The notes under the pieces are model-generated. The model made no database searches. It had not been told where the DNA came from and worked only from the letters and a program-made list of their open reading frames with translations. Below, piece after piece: positions 55,607 to 63,116 of a DNA stretch of 64,000 nt (position 1 is the stretch's first letter; every line of letters begins with the position of its first letter). The position numbers and the translations under genes are program-made. The stretch covers positions 1-64,000 of the forward strand of contig NZ_QCZH01000011.1 in assembly GCF_003097655.1 (NCBI RefSeq). The letters run 5' to 3'. Origin of the DNA: Flavobacterium laiguense. Its GTDB lineage: Bacteria; Bacteroidota; Bacteroidia; Flavobacteriales; Flavobacteriaceae.

Positions 55607-57187
55607 CTACAAAATATAATCTGTATTGATAAAATTGGATTCTTTGCTATTCAACAATTCTTGCAAAATTTCATTGTTATAAGCATTGTCTTTCGAAGCT
55701 ACAAAAGTTCTAATTGAAAACGAACGCAAGGCATCTTCGATACTTAAAGTTCCAAAAGCAGAATCCTTTCTTCCTGTAAAAGGAAAAACGTCTGGTCCTC
55801 TTTGGCAAGAACTATTCAAGTTTACTCTACAAACCAGATTTACCAAAGTATCAATAAGTGGTGCAATAGTTTTGATGTTTTTTCCAAACAGACTCACTTG
55901 TTGTCCGTAATTAGATTCGGCCATGTCATTCAAAGGCTCTTGAATGTCTTTGAATGTTATAATAGGTACTACTGGTCCAAATTGCTCTTCATGATACACA
56001 CGCATTTCTTTATTTATTGGAAACAAAACAGCTGGAAATATAAAATTCTCTGAATGCTCCCCTCCTTTTGCATTGATCACTTTGGCACCTTTGCTGGTGG
56101 CATCATCAATCAATTCCTGAATATAGGCCGGTTTTTCGGTTTCAGGAAGCGGTGTCAATGAAACTCCTTTTTCCCAAGGATTTCCGAATACTAGAGCATC
56201 TACTTTTTCAGCAAAACGTTTGTTAAACTCTGCAGCTATATTTTCGTGTACATAAATAATTTTCAATGCCGTACAACGTTGCCCATTAAAAGACAAAGAA
56301 CCCGCAATACATTCTTGGATGGCCAAATCCAAATCGGCATCTGGAAGTATTATCGCTGGATTTTTGGCTTCTAACCCTAGTACCAAACGCAATCTATTTT
56401 TGTTCGGGTGTTGGTCTTGCAAAGCAATTGCCGATTTACTATTACCTATTAATGCCAAAATATCGACCATTCCCGATCTCATTATTGGCGAAGCAATTTC
56501 ACGTCCTCTTCCATAAACGATGCTGATAACCCCTTTTGGAAAACTACTTTTGAATGCTTCTAATAATGGTGAAATCAATAACACTCCGTGCTTAGCCGGT
56601 TTGAAAATCACAGGGTTCCCCATAATTAAGGCGGGAATAAGCAAGGTAAACGTTTCATTTAAAGGATAGTTGTAAGGTCCAAGACACAATACTACTCCTA
56701 GTGGTCCTCTTCGAACCATGGCATTAATTCCTTGCACTTTTGAGAAATGAGCCGAACGACTGTTTAATTCTTTATAACTTTCTATTGTATCATTTATATA
56801 TTCAACAGTTCTGTCAAATTCTTTTTCAGAATCTCCTAATGTTTTTCCAATTTCCCACATCAAAAGTTTAACTACTTCGGTACGGGTTGTTTTCATTTGA
56901 GTCACAAAATGCTCCATACATTTAATACGATCCACCACTTTCATGGTTGGCCATAAACCTTGACCATTATTGAATGCCTTTTGAGCTGACTCTGCTACTT
57001 CAATAGCTTCTGTTTCTCCCATAAATGGAATAGATCCTAATAAAGTAGGGGCATAATTTTCTGTTGACGAAATAGTAGAATAAACTTCAGTTGTTTTTCC
57101 AGTCCATTTTTTTAATTCCCCATCTACTAAATAAGTATCTTGTATAAGAGGCTTTGTAATTTGAAATTCTTGAGGTATTGTATTCAT
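55607..57187 (-). CDS. gapN: non-phosphorylating glyceraldehyde-3-phosphate dehydrogenase GapN-like (ALDH family)
   Basis: This 526-residue NAD(P)-dependent aldehyde dehydrogenase has its catalytic Cys in NGQRCTALK (around residue 304) and catalytic Glu in [12 protein letters not shown] (around 270). The C-terminal motif [17 protein letters not shown] is characteristic of GapN, which oxidises glyceraldehyde 3-phosphate directly to 3-phosphoglycerate and yields NADPH. It acts in the cytoplasm. The gene stands between two terminators, so it is monocistronic. Confidence 0.9.
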   Translation of the reverse strand: MNTIPQEFQITKPLIQDTYLVDGELKKWTGKTTEVYSTISSTENYAPTLLGSIPFMGETEAIEVAESAQKAFNNGQGLWPTMKVVDRIKCMEHFVTQMKTTRTEVVKLLMWEIGKTLGDSEKEFDRTVEYINDTIESYKELNSRSAHFSKVQGINAMVRRGPLGVVLCLGPYNYPLNETFTLLIPALIMGNPVIFKPAKHGVLLISPLLEAFKSSFPKGVISIVYGRGREIASPIMRSGMVDILALIGNSKSAIALQDQHPNKNRLRLVLGLEAKNPAIILPDADLDLAIQECIAGSLSFNGQRCTALKIIYVHENIAAEFNKRFAEKVDALVFGNPWEKGVSLTPLPETEKPAYIQELIDDATSKGAKVINAKGGEHSENFIFPAVLFPINKEMRVYHEEQFGPVVPIITFKDIQEPLNDMAESNYGQQVSLFGKNIKTIAPLIDTLVNLVCRVNLNSSCQRGPDVFPFTGRKDSAFGTLSIEDALRSFSIRTFVASKDNAYNNEILQELLNSKESNFINTDYIL

Positions 57188-57242
57188 TCTTTTGGTTATT
57201 TTGGTTATTTCAATTTTTGGTTATTTGTGCTTTAAATGCAAA

Positions 57243-57264
57243 AAAGAGGCAAAAGCCTCTTTTA
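57243..57264 (-). terminator. terminator of the rhodanese gene
   Basis: AAAGAGGC and GCCTCTTT pair around AAAA with flanking A and T runs, 9 bp beyond the rhodanese stop codon. Confidence 0.75.
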
Positions 57265-57272
57265 GTATATGG

Positions 57273-57578
57273 TTAAACTATATCACCATTCCATTCTATA
57301 ATTCCACCTAACAAATTGTAGGCATTTTCAAACCCCAACTCATTCATGATTTCACATGTTTTTCCGCTTCTAGCTCCAGAACGACAATAGATATAATAAT
57401 TTTTACTTTTATCTAATGCAGCAATTTCATCTATAAAAGCCTGACCTTTATGAAAATCAATATTGATAGATCCTTCTATTATACCTTGATCACATTCATC
57501 TTCAGATCTCACATCTAGCATTACTCCTTTTTCATCGGCTTCAAATTGCGAAACCCAATCTTCTTGTGTTAAATTCAT
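57273..57578 (-). CDS. single-domain rhodanese-like sulfurtransferase
   Basis: This 101-residue cytoplasmic protein has the active-site loop CRSGARSGKT (Cys about residue 67), the usual persulfide-forming loop. DVRSEDECDQGIIEGSINI is the conserved N-terminal part. I start at ATG 57578 (MNLTQEDW). The longer frame from 57605 runs into the upstream region. It faces away from the Crp/Fnr gene and belongs to the sulfur locus. I see no CRP-like operator before it. Confidence 0.9.
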   Translation of the reverse strand: MNLTQEDWVSQFEADEKGVMLDVRSEDECDQGIIEGSINIDFHKGQAFIDEIAALDKSKNYYIYCRSGARSGKTCEIMNELGFENAYNLLGGIIEWNGDIV

Positions 57579-57872
57579 AATATTTATTTTTTTGTAAAAA
57601 TACAAGGTTTTCTTTAAACAACACCGCTCTTTATTACGAATTACTCAATAAATCAAAGAAAACGTTTTCGTAAAACACTAAAACGCAGTGTATTTAACGT
57701 TTAACTTAGTAAACCATAAAACAGAGCTGTTTTTAACTTAGTAAATTTCATTTTCAATAATTCAATTTTTCGAAAATTCACTTTAAAACCCATCTCTTCA
57801 ATAATGACTAAGAAGCTATTTTTTTTACTACTTTTACAATATTAGTACCTAGCTAATTTCAAATTAAAAAAA

Positions 57873-58499
57873 ATGTCAGACCAACTACAAAAGCTATTTC
57901 CTTCTTTCTCCAAAGAATTAATTCAAGATATAAAAGCAAACGAAGTCATCAAAAACTTTAGCTCAGGTGAAATTATCATGCGTACTGGGCAATATATCAA
58001 AAATACGGTACTGGTAACCAAGGGAACCATCAAAGTCTATCGTGAAGACGATGATGGTGGTGAGTTTTTTATGTATTACTTAAAACCTGGCCAAGCTTGT
58101 GCACTTTCTATGGTGTGTGCCACCAAGAATGAAAAAAGCCAAATAATGGCCAAAGTAGTTGAAGATGCCGAAGTGATAATGGTGCCTTTGTCTTTAATGG
58201 ATAAATGGATGATGGAACATAGAAGTTGGTACGAATTTGTAATTGGCACCTATCGCAATCGGTTTGAAGAAGTTCTGGAAGTGATTGACAGTATCGCTTT
58301 TAGAGCCATGGATGAACGCCTAGAGTTCTACCTAAAACGCCAAGTTGAAGCTTGTGGTTGCAAAGAATTGAAACTTTCTCATCAAGAAATTGGATCGGAT
58401 TTGAATACTTCAAGGGAAGTTATTTCGAGACTTCTCAAGAAAATGGAACAAAGAGGTTTGGTAAAACTACATCGCAATCAGATAGAGATATTGATGTAA
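57873..58499 (+). CDS. Crp/Fnr family regulator, likely sulfane-sulfur responsive
   Basis: This 208-residue protein has a cupin-like effector domain (about 15-115), a dimer helix (about 118-150) and a helix-turn-helix (about 167-200). The recognition helix SREVISRLLKKM places Arg181, Glu182 and Arg186 exactly where E. coli CRP has Arg180, Glu181 and Arg185, which read TGTGA/TCACA. In the effector loop the CRP cAMP ligands Glu72 and Arg82 are replaced by Leu78 and Lys88, and Cys76 and Cys82 flank the loop. Cys161 and Cys163 form a CGC near the DNA-binding domain. There is no FNR N-terminal Cys cluster. Three matching operators occur in the window. Confidence 0.88.
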   Translation: MSDQLQKLFPSFSKELIQDIKANEVIKNFSSGEIIMRTGQYIKNTVLVTKGTIKVYREDDDGGEFFMYYLKPGQACALSMVCATKNEKSQIMAKVVEDAEVIMVPLSLMDKWMMEHRSWYEFVIGTYRNRFEEVLEVIDSIAFRAMDERLEFYLKRQVEACGCKELKLSHQEIGSDLNTSREVISRLLKKMEQRGLVKLHRNQIEILM

Positions 58500-58511
58500 A
58501 GAAAAACTCAA

Positions 58512-58527
58512 TGTGACAAAAATCACA
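58512..58527 (+). promoter_or_regulatory. CRP-like operator (site A) of the tauE gene
   Basis: TGTGACAAAAATCACA is a perfect TGTGA-N6-TCACA palindrome. Its centre is 29.5 bp before the -7 box at 58549. Confidence 0.88.
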
Positions 58528-58548
58528 TTTTACCACATTTTTAAGCAC

Positions 58549-58556
58549 GACATTTG
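58549..58556 (+). promoter_or_regulatory. -7 promoter element of the tauE gene
   Basis: GACATTTG differs from TAnnTTTG only at the first base. It lies 17 bp before ATG 58574. A weak box fits an activator-dependent promoter. Confidence 0.6.
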
Positions 58557-58573
58557 CATAAACATATTTACAA

Positions 58574-59362
58574 ATGGAATACTTTGGTTATTTGGCTTCA
58601 ATAATAATAGGGCTTTCTTTAGGTCTTATTGGTGGTGGTGGTTCTATTTTGACAATTCCTATTTTAGTCTATTTATTCAAAATAGACCCAAAATTAGCGA
58701 CTACTTATTCACTATTTATCGTTGGAATTACCGCTTTATCTGGGTGTTTCAGTCATTATAAAATGGGAAACCTTAAGATGAAATCGGCTTTGTATTTTGC
58801 GGTTCCTTCTGTTTTTTCGATTTTAATTATACGAGAAGTAATTTTTTTAAAAATTCCAAATGTACTTTTTACAATCGATGACTTTCAAGTGACCAAAAAT
58901 TTTCTGATCATGATTATTTTCGCAGTCTTGATGATGGCTGCTTCTTTTTCGATGATTCGCAAAACCAATTCAAACATACAATCAGCTGGCACCAATTACT
59001 GGCAATTGGCATTTATAGGTGCTATTGTAGGGATTGTAACAGGTTTTCTGGGTGCTGGTGGTGGTTTTTTAATTATCCCTGCCTTATTATTTTTTGCTAA
59101 TCTACCTATGAAACAAGCGGTTGGAACCTCCTTATTTATTATATTTATCAACTCTTCTATCGGTTTTATGGGCGATTTATATATTGGAACAGCTATTGAC
59201 TATCCTTTTTTATTAACTATTTCTTCAATTGCTTTCTTCGGAATGTTAATAGGAACTCAGCTTTCAAAAAAACTAGACGGAGATAAATTAAAACCTATTT
59301 TCGGTTGGTTTATTTTGGTTATGGGAATCTATATCATTATCAAAGAAATTTTCTTAAAATAA
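58574..59362 (+). CDS. TauE/SafE family anion exporter
   Basis: This 262-residue membrane protein has about eight helices in two halves, each with a Gly-rich motif: GLIGGGGSILTIPILVY (around residue 16) and GFLGAGGGFLIIPALLFF (around 155). TauE/SafE proteins export sulfite, sulfoacetate or similar anions. In the staphylococcal cst locus a TauE protein accompanies the persulfide dioxygenase. Here the cstB-like gene follows and both have CRP-like operators. Thiosulfate or sulfite export is the likely role, by inference. Confidence 0.9.
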   Translation: MEYFGYLASIIIGLSLGLIGGGGSILTIPILVYLFKIDPKLATTYSLFIVGITALSGCFSHYKMGNLKMKSALYFAVPSVFSILIIREVIFLKIPNVLFTIDDFQVTKNFLIMIIFAVLMMAASFSMIRKTNSNIQSAGTNYWQLAFIGAIVGIVTGFLGAGGGFLIIPALLFFANLPMKQAVGTSLFIIFINSSIGFMGDLYIGTAIDYPFLLTISSIAFFGMLIGTQLSKKLDGDKLKPIFGWFILVMGIYIIIKEIFLK

Positions 59363-59374
59363 ACTTTCGTTAAA

Positions 59375-59390
59375 AGTAACAATTGTCACA
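59375..59390 (+). promoter_or_regulatory. CRP-like operator (site B) of the cstB-like gene
   Basis: AGTAACAATTGTCACA fits the pattern of sites A and C and shares the TCACA half next to the promoter. Its centre is 29.5 bp before the -7 box at 59412. Confidence 0.78.
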
Positions 59391-59411
59391 AATAGTATCA
59401 AAAAACGAAAT

Positions 59412-59419
59412 TAACTTTG
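59412..59419 (+). promoter_or_regulatory. -7 promoter element of the cstB-like gene
   Basis: TAACTTTG is a perfect TAnnTTTG match, 24 bp before ATG 59444. It argues against the in-frame TTG start at 59417. Confidence 0.75.
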
Positions 59420-59443
59420 TACCATATTAAAACAAAAAACACC

Positions 59444-60856
59444 ATGCAAATAGAACAAATATATACAGGATGTCTGGCTCAAGGAGCTTATTATATCACT
59501 TCCAATGGAGAAGCAGCTATAATTGATCCACTAAGAGAAACACAACCCTATTTGGACAGAATTGAACGGGATGGGGTCAAACTAAAATATATTTTCGAAA
59601 CTCATTTTCATGCCGATTTTGTTTCCGGCCATCTTGATTTAAGTAACGAAACGGGAGCAACAATCGTTTATGGACCAACTGCAAAACCCGAATTTGAAGC
59701 CATAATAGCCATCGACAACGAAATATTCGAAATAGGAAATATCAAAATAAAAGTACTCCACACCCCAGGTCACACCATGGAAAGTAGTACTTATTTATTA
59801 ATAGATGAAAATGGAAAAGACTATGCTATTTTCTCTGGTGACACCCTATTTATTGGAGATGTAGGAAGACCCGATCTCGCTCAAAAAGCAGCTTCTATGA
59901 CTCAAGAGCAATTGGCTGGTTTATTATTCCATTCGTTAAGAGACAAAGTGATGACACTGGCAGACGATGTCATTGTATATCCCGCTCATGGAGCTGGAAG
60001 TGCCTGCGGAAAGAATATGAGTAAAGAAACGGTATCTACTATTGGAAATCAAAAAGAAAACAATTACGCATTAAGAGCCAATATGACCGAAGCTGAATTC
60101 ATTACAGAAGTGACCGATGGACTTCTTCCTCCCCCAGCCTATTTTGGGATGAATGTGGCCATGAATAAAAAAGGATACGACAGTTTTGAACATGTAAAGG
60201 ATTTAGGCATGAAAGCGTTAACAGTTAACGAATTTGAAGCTCTGGCTGAAGAAACGGGTGCCTTAATTTTAGATACTCGAAACAATGGTGATTTCTGTAA
60301 AGGTTTCATTCCGCAATCCATAAACATCGGAATTAATGGTGACTTTGCCCCTTGGGTAGGCGCCCTGATAGCTGAAGTAAAACAACCTATTTTATTGGTG
60401 ACCGAACTTGGAAGAGAAGAAGAAACCGTAACGCGCTTGAGCCGAGTAGGATTTGACAATCAAATTGGCCATTTAAAAGGTGGTTTTGAAACTTGGAAAA
60501 ATGCTAGTAAAGAAATTGACACCGTAAACCGCATCAATGCCGAACAGTTTAATGAACAAGTAAAAATTGGTGAAAGCAAAATTATCGATATTCGTAAAGC
60601 CACAGAATATAGTGCAGAACATATAGAAGAAGCGTATAGCAAACCACTTGCCAACATCAACGATTGGATAAAAGACATCGACCCAAAGGAACATTTCTTT
60701 ATGCATTGTGCCGGGGGGTATCGTAGCATGATTGCAGCATCGATTTTACAGGCTCGTGGATTTAGAAATTTCACAGAAATAGAAGGTGGATATAATGCTA
60801 TTGCCAAGACTACAATTCCAAGAACCGATTTTATCTGTCAAAGTAAAATTCAATAG
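59444..60856 (+). CDS. CstB-like persulfide dioxygenase-rhodanese fusion
   Basis: This 470-residue protein has three parts in order. First is a metallo-beta-lactamase domain (1-245) with HFHADFVSGH (about 53), HTPGHT (about 107) and SGDTLF. Second is a rhodanese-like domain (about 260-350) whose active-site Cys is missing (LLVTELGREE). Third is a rhodanese domain (about 365-470) with the active Cys in MHCAGGYRS (about 422). GSACGK (about 188) matches the extra Cys near the dioxygenase site of Staphylococcus CstB. CstB turns low-molecular persulfides into thiosulfate. It is preceded by operator B and has its own promoter. Confidence 0.93.
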   Translation: MQIEQIYTGCLAQGAYYITSNGEAAIIDPLRETQPYLDRIERDGVKLKYIFETHFHADFVSGHLDLSNETGATIVYGPTAKPEFEAIIAIDNEIFEIGNIKIKVLHTPGHTMESSTYLLIDENGKDYAIFSGDTLFIGDVGRPDLAQKAASMTQEQLAGLLFHSLRDKVMTLADDVIVYPAHGAGSACGKNMSKETVSTIGNQKENNYALRANMTEAEFITEVTDGLLPPPAYFGMNVAMNKKGYDSFEHVKDLGMKALTVNEFEALAEETGALILDTRNNGDFCKGFIPQSINIGINGDFAPWVGALIAEVKQPILLVTELGREEETVTRLSRVGFDNQIGHLKGGFETWKNASKEIDTVNRINAEQFNEQVKIGESKIIDIRKATEYSAEHIEEAYSKPLANINDWIKDIDPKEHFFMHCAGGYRSMIAASILQARGFRNFTEIEGGYNAIAKTTIPRTDFICQSKIQ

Positions 60857-60895
60857 CAATGACAAAGGTAAATTCAAAAATAAAATGATAATTAG

Positions 60896-61015
60896 GGCGT
60901 GACCGCGTTGAGCAAAGGGGCTTACCTATAGCACTGCTCATTGAGCCCCTTTGCTCCACACGGTCGGGCTATCACGAGCGCTATGGCGCCTTGTTCTATC
61001 CCTCACGCTTACGTT
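60896..61015. repeat. GC-rich extragenic palindromic element
   Basis: GAGCAAAGGGGCT (60913-60925) and AGCCCCTTTGCTC (60944-60956) form a 13-bp perfect stem, flanked by gcgtgaccgcg and cacacggtcgggc. The tail reads ttctatccctcacgct, a phrase shared with the window start. It is far more GC-rich than its surroundings and typical of dispersed repeats in this family of bacteria. Confidence 0.65.
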
Positions 61016-61132
61016 ATATCGACACTATTTAGTTTAAACCAGAAAAAATGGCAATGACAATTTCAATTTCAAAAAAAAACAAACTTATTTAATTAAAACA
61101 ACTAGAGTTTAAATGTTAACGGAGTCGTATTC

Positions 61133-61160
61133 CCCTCTCGAGAGGGGTTAGGGGTGTGTT
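61133..61160. repeat. solo end of the ggggtgt inverted-repeat family
   Basis: CCCCTCTCGAGAGGGG followed by TTAGGGGTGTG matches the right end of the element at 41589-41765 with one change. No partner end is visible nearby. Confidence 0.6.
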
Positions 61161-61220
61161 TTCACTTAAATAACTCGGAAAATACAACAACAATTAATCA
61201 TCCAACAAACACTTTATATT

Positions 61221-61424
61221 ATGAAAAAAAATATGGGTTCAACAGACAAAATGATTCGCTCAGTAATTGGGATAATTATTGCTATACTCTATTATTCCGG
61301 TGTGATAAATGGTAAACTTGCAATTGTTTTATTGGCTTTTGCCATAGTATTTTTACTAACTAGTTTTATTAGTTTTTGCCCTTTGTATAAAATTTTAGGT
61401 ATCAACACCAATAAAAAATTATAA
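61221..61424 (+). CDS. DUF2892 (YgaP-type transmembrane) protein
   Basis: This 67-residue protein has two hydrophobic helices and the DUF2892 pattern NMGSTDKMIRSVIGIIIA ... FCPLYKILGINT. In other bacteria the domain is fused to rhodaneses (YgaP) or sits beside them, so it belongs to sulfur transfer at the membrane. It is first in a tight operon: 2, 11, 12 and -4 bp gaps to the next four genes. No CRP-like operator was found before it. Confidence 0.88.
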   Translation: MKKNMGSTDKMIRSVIGIIIAILYYSGVINGKLAIVLLAFAIVFLLTSFISFCPLYKILGINTNKKL

Positions 61425-61426
61425 AT

Positions 61427-62260
61427 ATGGAAGATTTAAAATGTTGTATAGTATCCTGCGAAAAACCGTTGGACCAATCCTATTGGGACAATCAATATCT
61501 ATCCAATACGATAGGATGGGATCTTGGCGAAGTATCGCCGCCCATAAAGAGTTATGTCGATACTTTAAAAGATAAAACCATTCGGGTATTGATTCCAGGT
61601 TGTGGGAATACTTATGAAGCGGAATATCTTTTGGAAAAAGGATTTACAAACGTTACCGTTATTGATATTGCACCAACATTGGTCGAAAATCTAAAAATAA
61701 AATTCAAAGACAACCCCAACATCAATATCGTATTGGGAGATTTTTTTGAGCATCAGGGCGAATATGATTTAATAATCGAACAAACCTTCTTTTGTGCCTT
61801 ACCTCCCACCCTGCGCCAAAAATACGTTTGGAAAATGCATCAGCTACTAGCCAAAGACGGAAAAATTACAGGATTATTATTCAATAGAACCTTCGAAAGT
61901 GGCCCTCCTTTTGGTGGAAGCCAAGAAGAATATAATTTGCTTTTTCAAAAAGCTTTTAATTTTCAAAAAATGGAGGTTTGCCAAAATTCTGCCACTCCAA
62001 GAGCTGAATCCGAATTGTTTATCGAATTGCAAAAAAATAACGAAGTTCTTGTCAGTCTATATCCCTTTGAAGGTATCACTTGTAGTGGTTGTAAAAATAC
62101 CGTTTCCGAAAAATATGCAGCAATTGAAGGCGTTCTCAATGTAAGTATGAGTAGTAATTTTGCCGAAGTATTAATAGTAAGTCAAAATGAAATTGATTTA
62201 GAAATTTTGCAAAAAGAAATTGCTTACGATGATAAATATAAAATAACTCAAAAGATTTAG
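61427..62260 (+). CDS. TPMT-family methyltransferase fused to a heavy-metal-associated (HMA) domain
   Basis: This 277-residue protein has two domains. Residues about 14-200 are a thiopurine/thiol S-methyltransferase-type Rossmann domain with LIPGCGNTYEAEYL (about 54) and IEQTFFCALPP (about 120). Residues about 208-277 are an HMA-like domain with GITCSGCKNTV (about 215), the CxxC metal-binding motif. An N-terminal CCIVSC adds three cysteines. Related enzymes methylate sulfide, thiols or halides. In this operon, sulfide or thiol methylation as detoxification is plausible. The HMA part could bind Cu or Zn or a persulfide. Confidence 0.85.
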   Translation: MEDLKCCIVSCEKPLDQSYWDNQYLSNTIGWDLGEVSPPIKSYVDTLKDKTIRVLIPGCGNTYEAEYLLEKGFTNVTVIDIAPTLVENLKIKFKDNPNINIVLGDFFEHQGEYDLIIEQTFFCALPPTLRQKYVWKMHQLLAKDGKITGLLFNRTFESGPPFGGSQEEYNLLFQKAFNFQKMEVCQNSATPRAESELFIELQKNNEVLVSLYPFEGITCSGCKNTVSEKYAAIEGVLNVSMSSNFAEVLIVSQNEIDLEILQKEIAYDDKYKITQKI

Positions 62261-62271
62261 AAAATAAATAA

Positions 62272-62463
62272 ATGAAAGATTTACTATTCTCCAACTGGCA
62301 CGTAATGCGCATTTTCCGTTTGGCTTTTGGAATATTCTTATTTGCACAAGCCTATAATACTCATGAATGGTTTTTCATTGCTTTTGGGCTATTTTTCTTT
62401 GTTCAAGCCATTTTCAATACGGGCTGCGGGCCAAAAGGGTGTGCAGTTCCCAGAAAAAAATAA
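62272..62463 (+). CDS. small membrane protein with C-terminal GCGPKGC motif
   Basis: This 63-residue protein has two hydrophobic helices (about 10-28 and 33-48) and ends NTGCGPKGCAVPRKK, with two cysteines placed to bind metal or form a disulfide. It resembles small inner membrane proteins that accompany thioredoxin or rhodanese genes in Bacteroidota. Gaps to neighbours are 11 and 12 bp, so it is part of the operon. Its function is unknown. Confidence 0.8.
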   Translation: MKDLLFSNWHVMRIFRLAFGIFLFAQAYNTHEWFFIAFGLFFFVQAIFNTGCGPKGCAVPRKK

Positions 62464-62475
62464 AAAACAATAAAA

Positions 62476-62778
62476 ATGAGTACTTTCAACAATATTATAC
62501 AATCCGAGAAACCAGTTTTGGTTGATTTTTTTGCTACTTGGTGTGGCCCTTGTCAAACATTGGCTCCTATTTTAAAGCAAGTCAAAGACAATTTGGGTGA
62601 TCGTATCTCCATCATCAAAATTGATGTGGACAAAAACCAACAAATCGCTTCGCAATACCAAGTTCGCGGTGTTCCAACTATGATTCTTTTCCAAAACGGG
62701 AAACAATTGTGGAGACAATCCGGTGTCCTAAGCGCTTCGGATTTAATAAAAGTAATAGTAGAAAAGAGCAACTCATGA
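62476..62778 (+). CDS. thioredoxin family protein
   Basis: This 100-residue protein has active site WCGPC (around residue 23) and the cis-Pro loop RGVPTMILF (around 66). It is soluble with no signal peptide, so it reduces cytoplasmic disulfides or persulfides. In this operon it may regenerate the sulfurtransferases. Its last bases overlap the next start (ATGA). Confidence 0.93.
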   Translation: MSTFNNIIQSEKPVLVDFFATWCGPCQTLAPILKQVKDNLGDRISIIKIDVDKNQQIASQYQVRGVPTMILFQNGKQLWRQSGVLSASDLIKVIVEKSNS

Positions 62779-62969
62779 CCAAAAAAGCGATCATTATTAC
62801 TAGTATAGGAATTCTAGTTGGTGCGATTGGCGGCTATTTGTATTATCACTTTGTGGGTTGTGCTTCTGGCAGTTGTGCCATAACATCAAAACCAGTAAAC
62901 TCGACACTTTATGGTAGTTTACTCGGCGGATTATTGTTTAATATGTTTGTAAAAGAAGAAAGAAAATAG
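62775..62969 (+). CDS. DUF6132 small membrane protein
   Basis: This 64-residue protein has two hydrophobic segments (about 4-24 and 45-58) around HFVGCASGSCAITSKP, whose CxxxxC is conserved in the family as I recall it. The start at 62775 overlaps the thioredoxin stop by 4 bp and is preferred over an in-frame upstream ATG at 62709 inside thioredoxin. It is the last gene of the sulfur operon. Confidence 0.82.
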   Translation: MTKKAIIITSIGILVGAIGGYLYYHFVGCASGSCAITSKPVNSTLYGSLLGGLLFNMFVKEERK

Positions 62970-62982
62970 ATAAAAAAATAGT

Positions 62983-63035
62983 AGCCACTAATTTCATAAA
63001 TTAATCAGTGGAAATCTGTGTAATCAGTGGCGAAA
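62983..63035. repeat. palindromic repeat, agccactaatt family
   Basis: GCCACTAATTTCATAAATT is roughly complementary to AATCTGTGTAATCAGTGGC. It may act as a terminator and relates to the stretch at 54076-54145. Confidence 0.45.
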
Positions 63036-63074
63036 AAAATCACAAGTATTTCAACTCGAAATACTTTTTTTATT

Positions 63075-63112
63075 TATCTTTGTTAACCAAACGGTTAAAC
63101 CGAACAGTTAAC
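63075..63112 (+). promoter_or_regulatory. promoter and TetR-type operator of the efflux operon
   Basis: The -7 box TATCTTTG (63075-63082) is followed at once by the palindrome GTTAAC-N4-CGGTT-A-AACCG-N4-GTTAAC (63082-63112). The symmetric operator covers the transcript start, as expected for autorepression by the TetR protein encoded from 63117. Confidence 0.75.
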
Positions 63113-63116
63113 ACCA

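Noticed and set aside
57873..58499. cAMP-CRP hypothesis linking the cyclase at 45988 to the sulfur regulon
   Set aside because: The regulator lacks the Glu and Arg that bind cAMP in CRP, so direct control by the cyclase product is unlikely, although not excluded.
62709..62774. Upstream in-frame start of the DUF6132 gene
   Set aside because: It would overlap thioredoxin by 70 bp and add a hydrophilic leader; the ATGA overlap at 62775 is the normal coupling.
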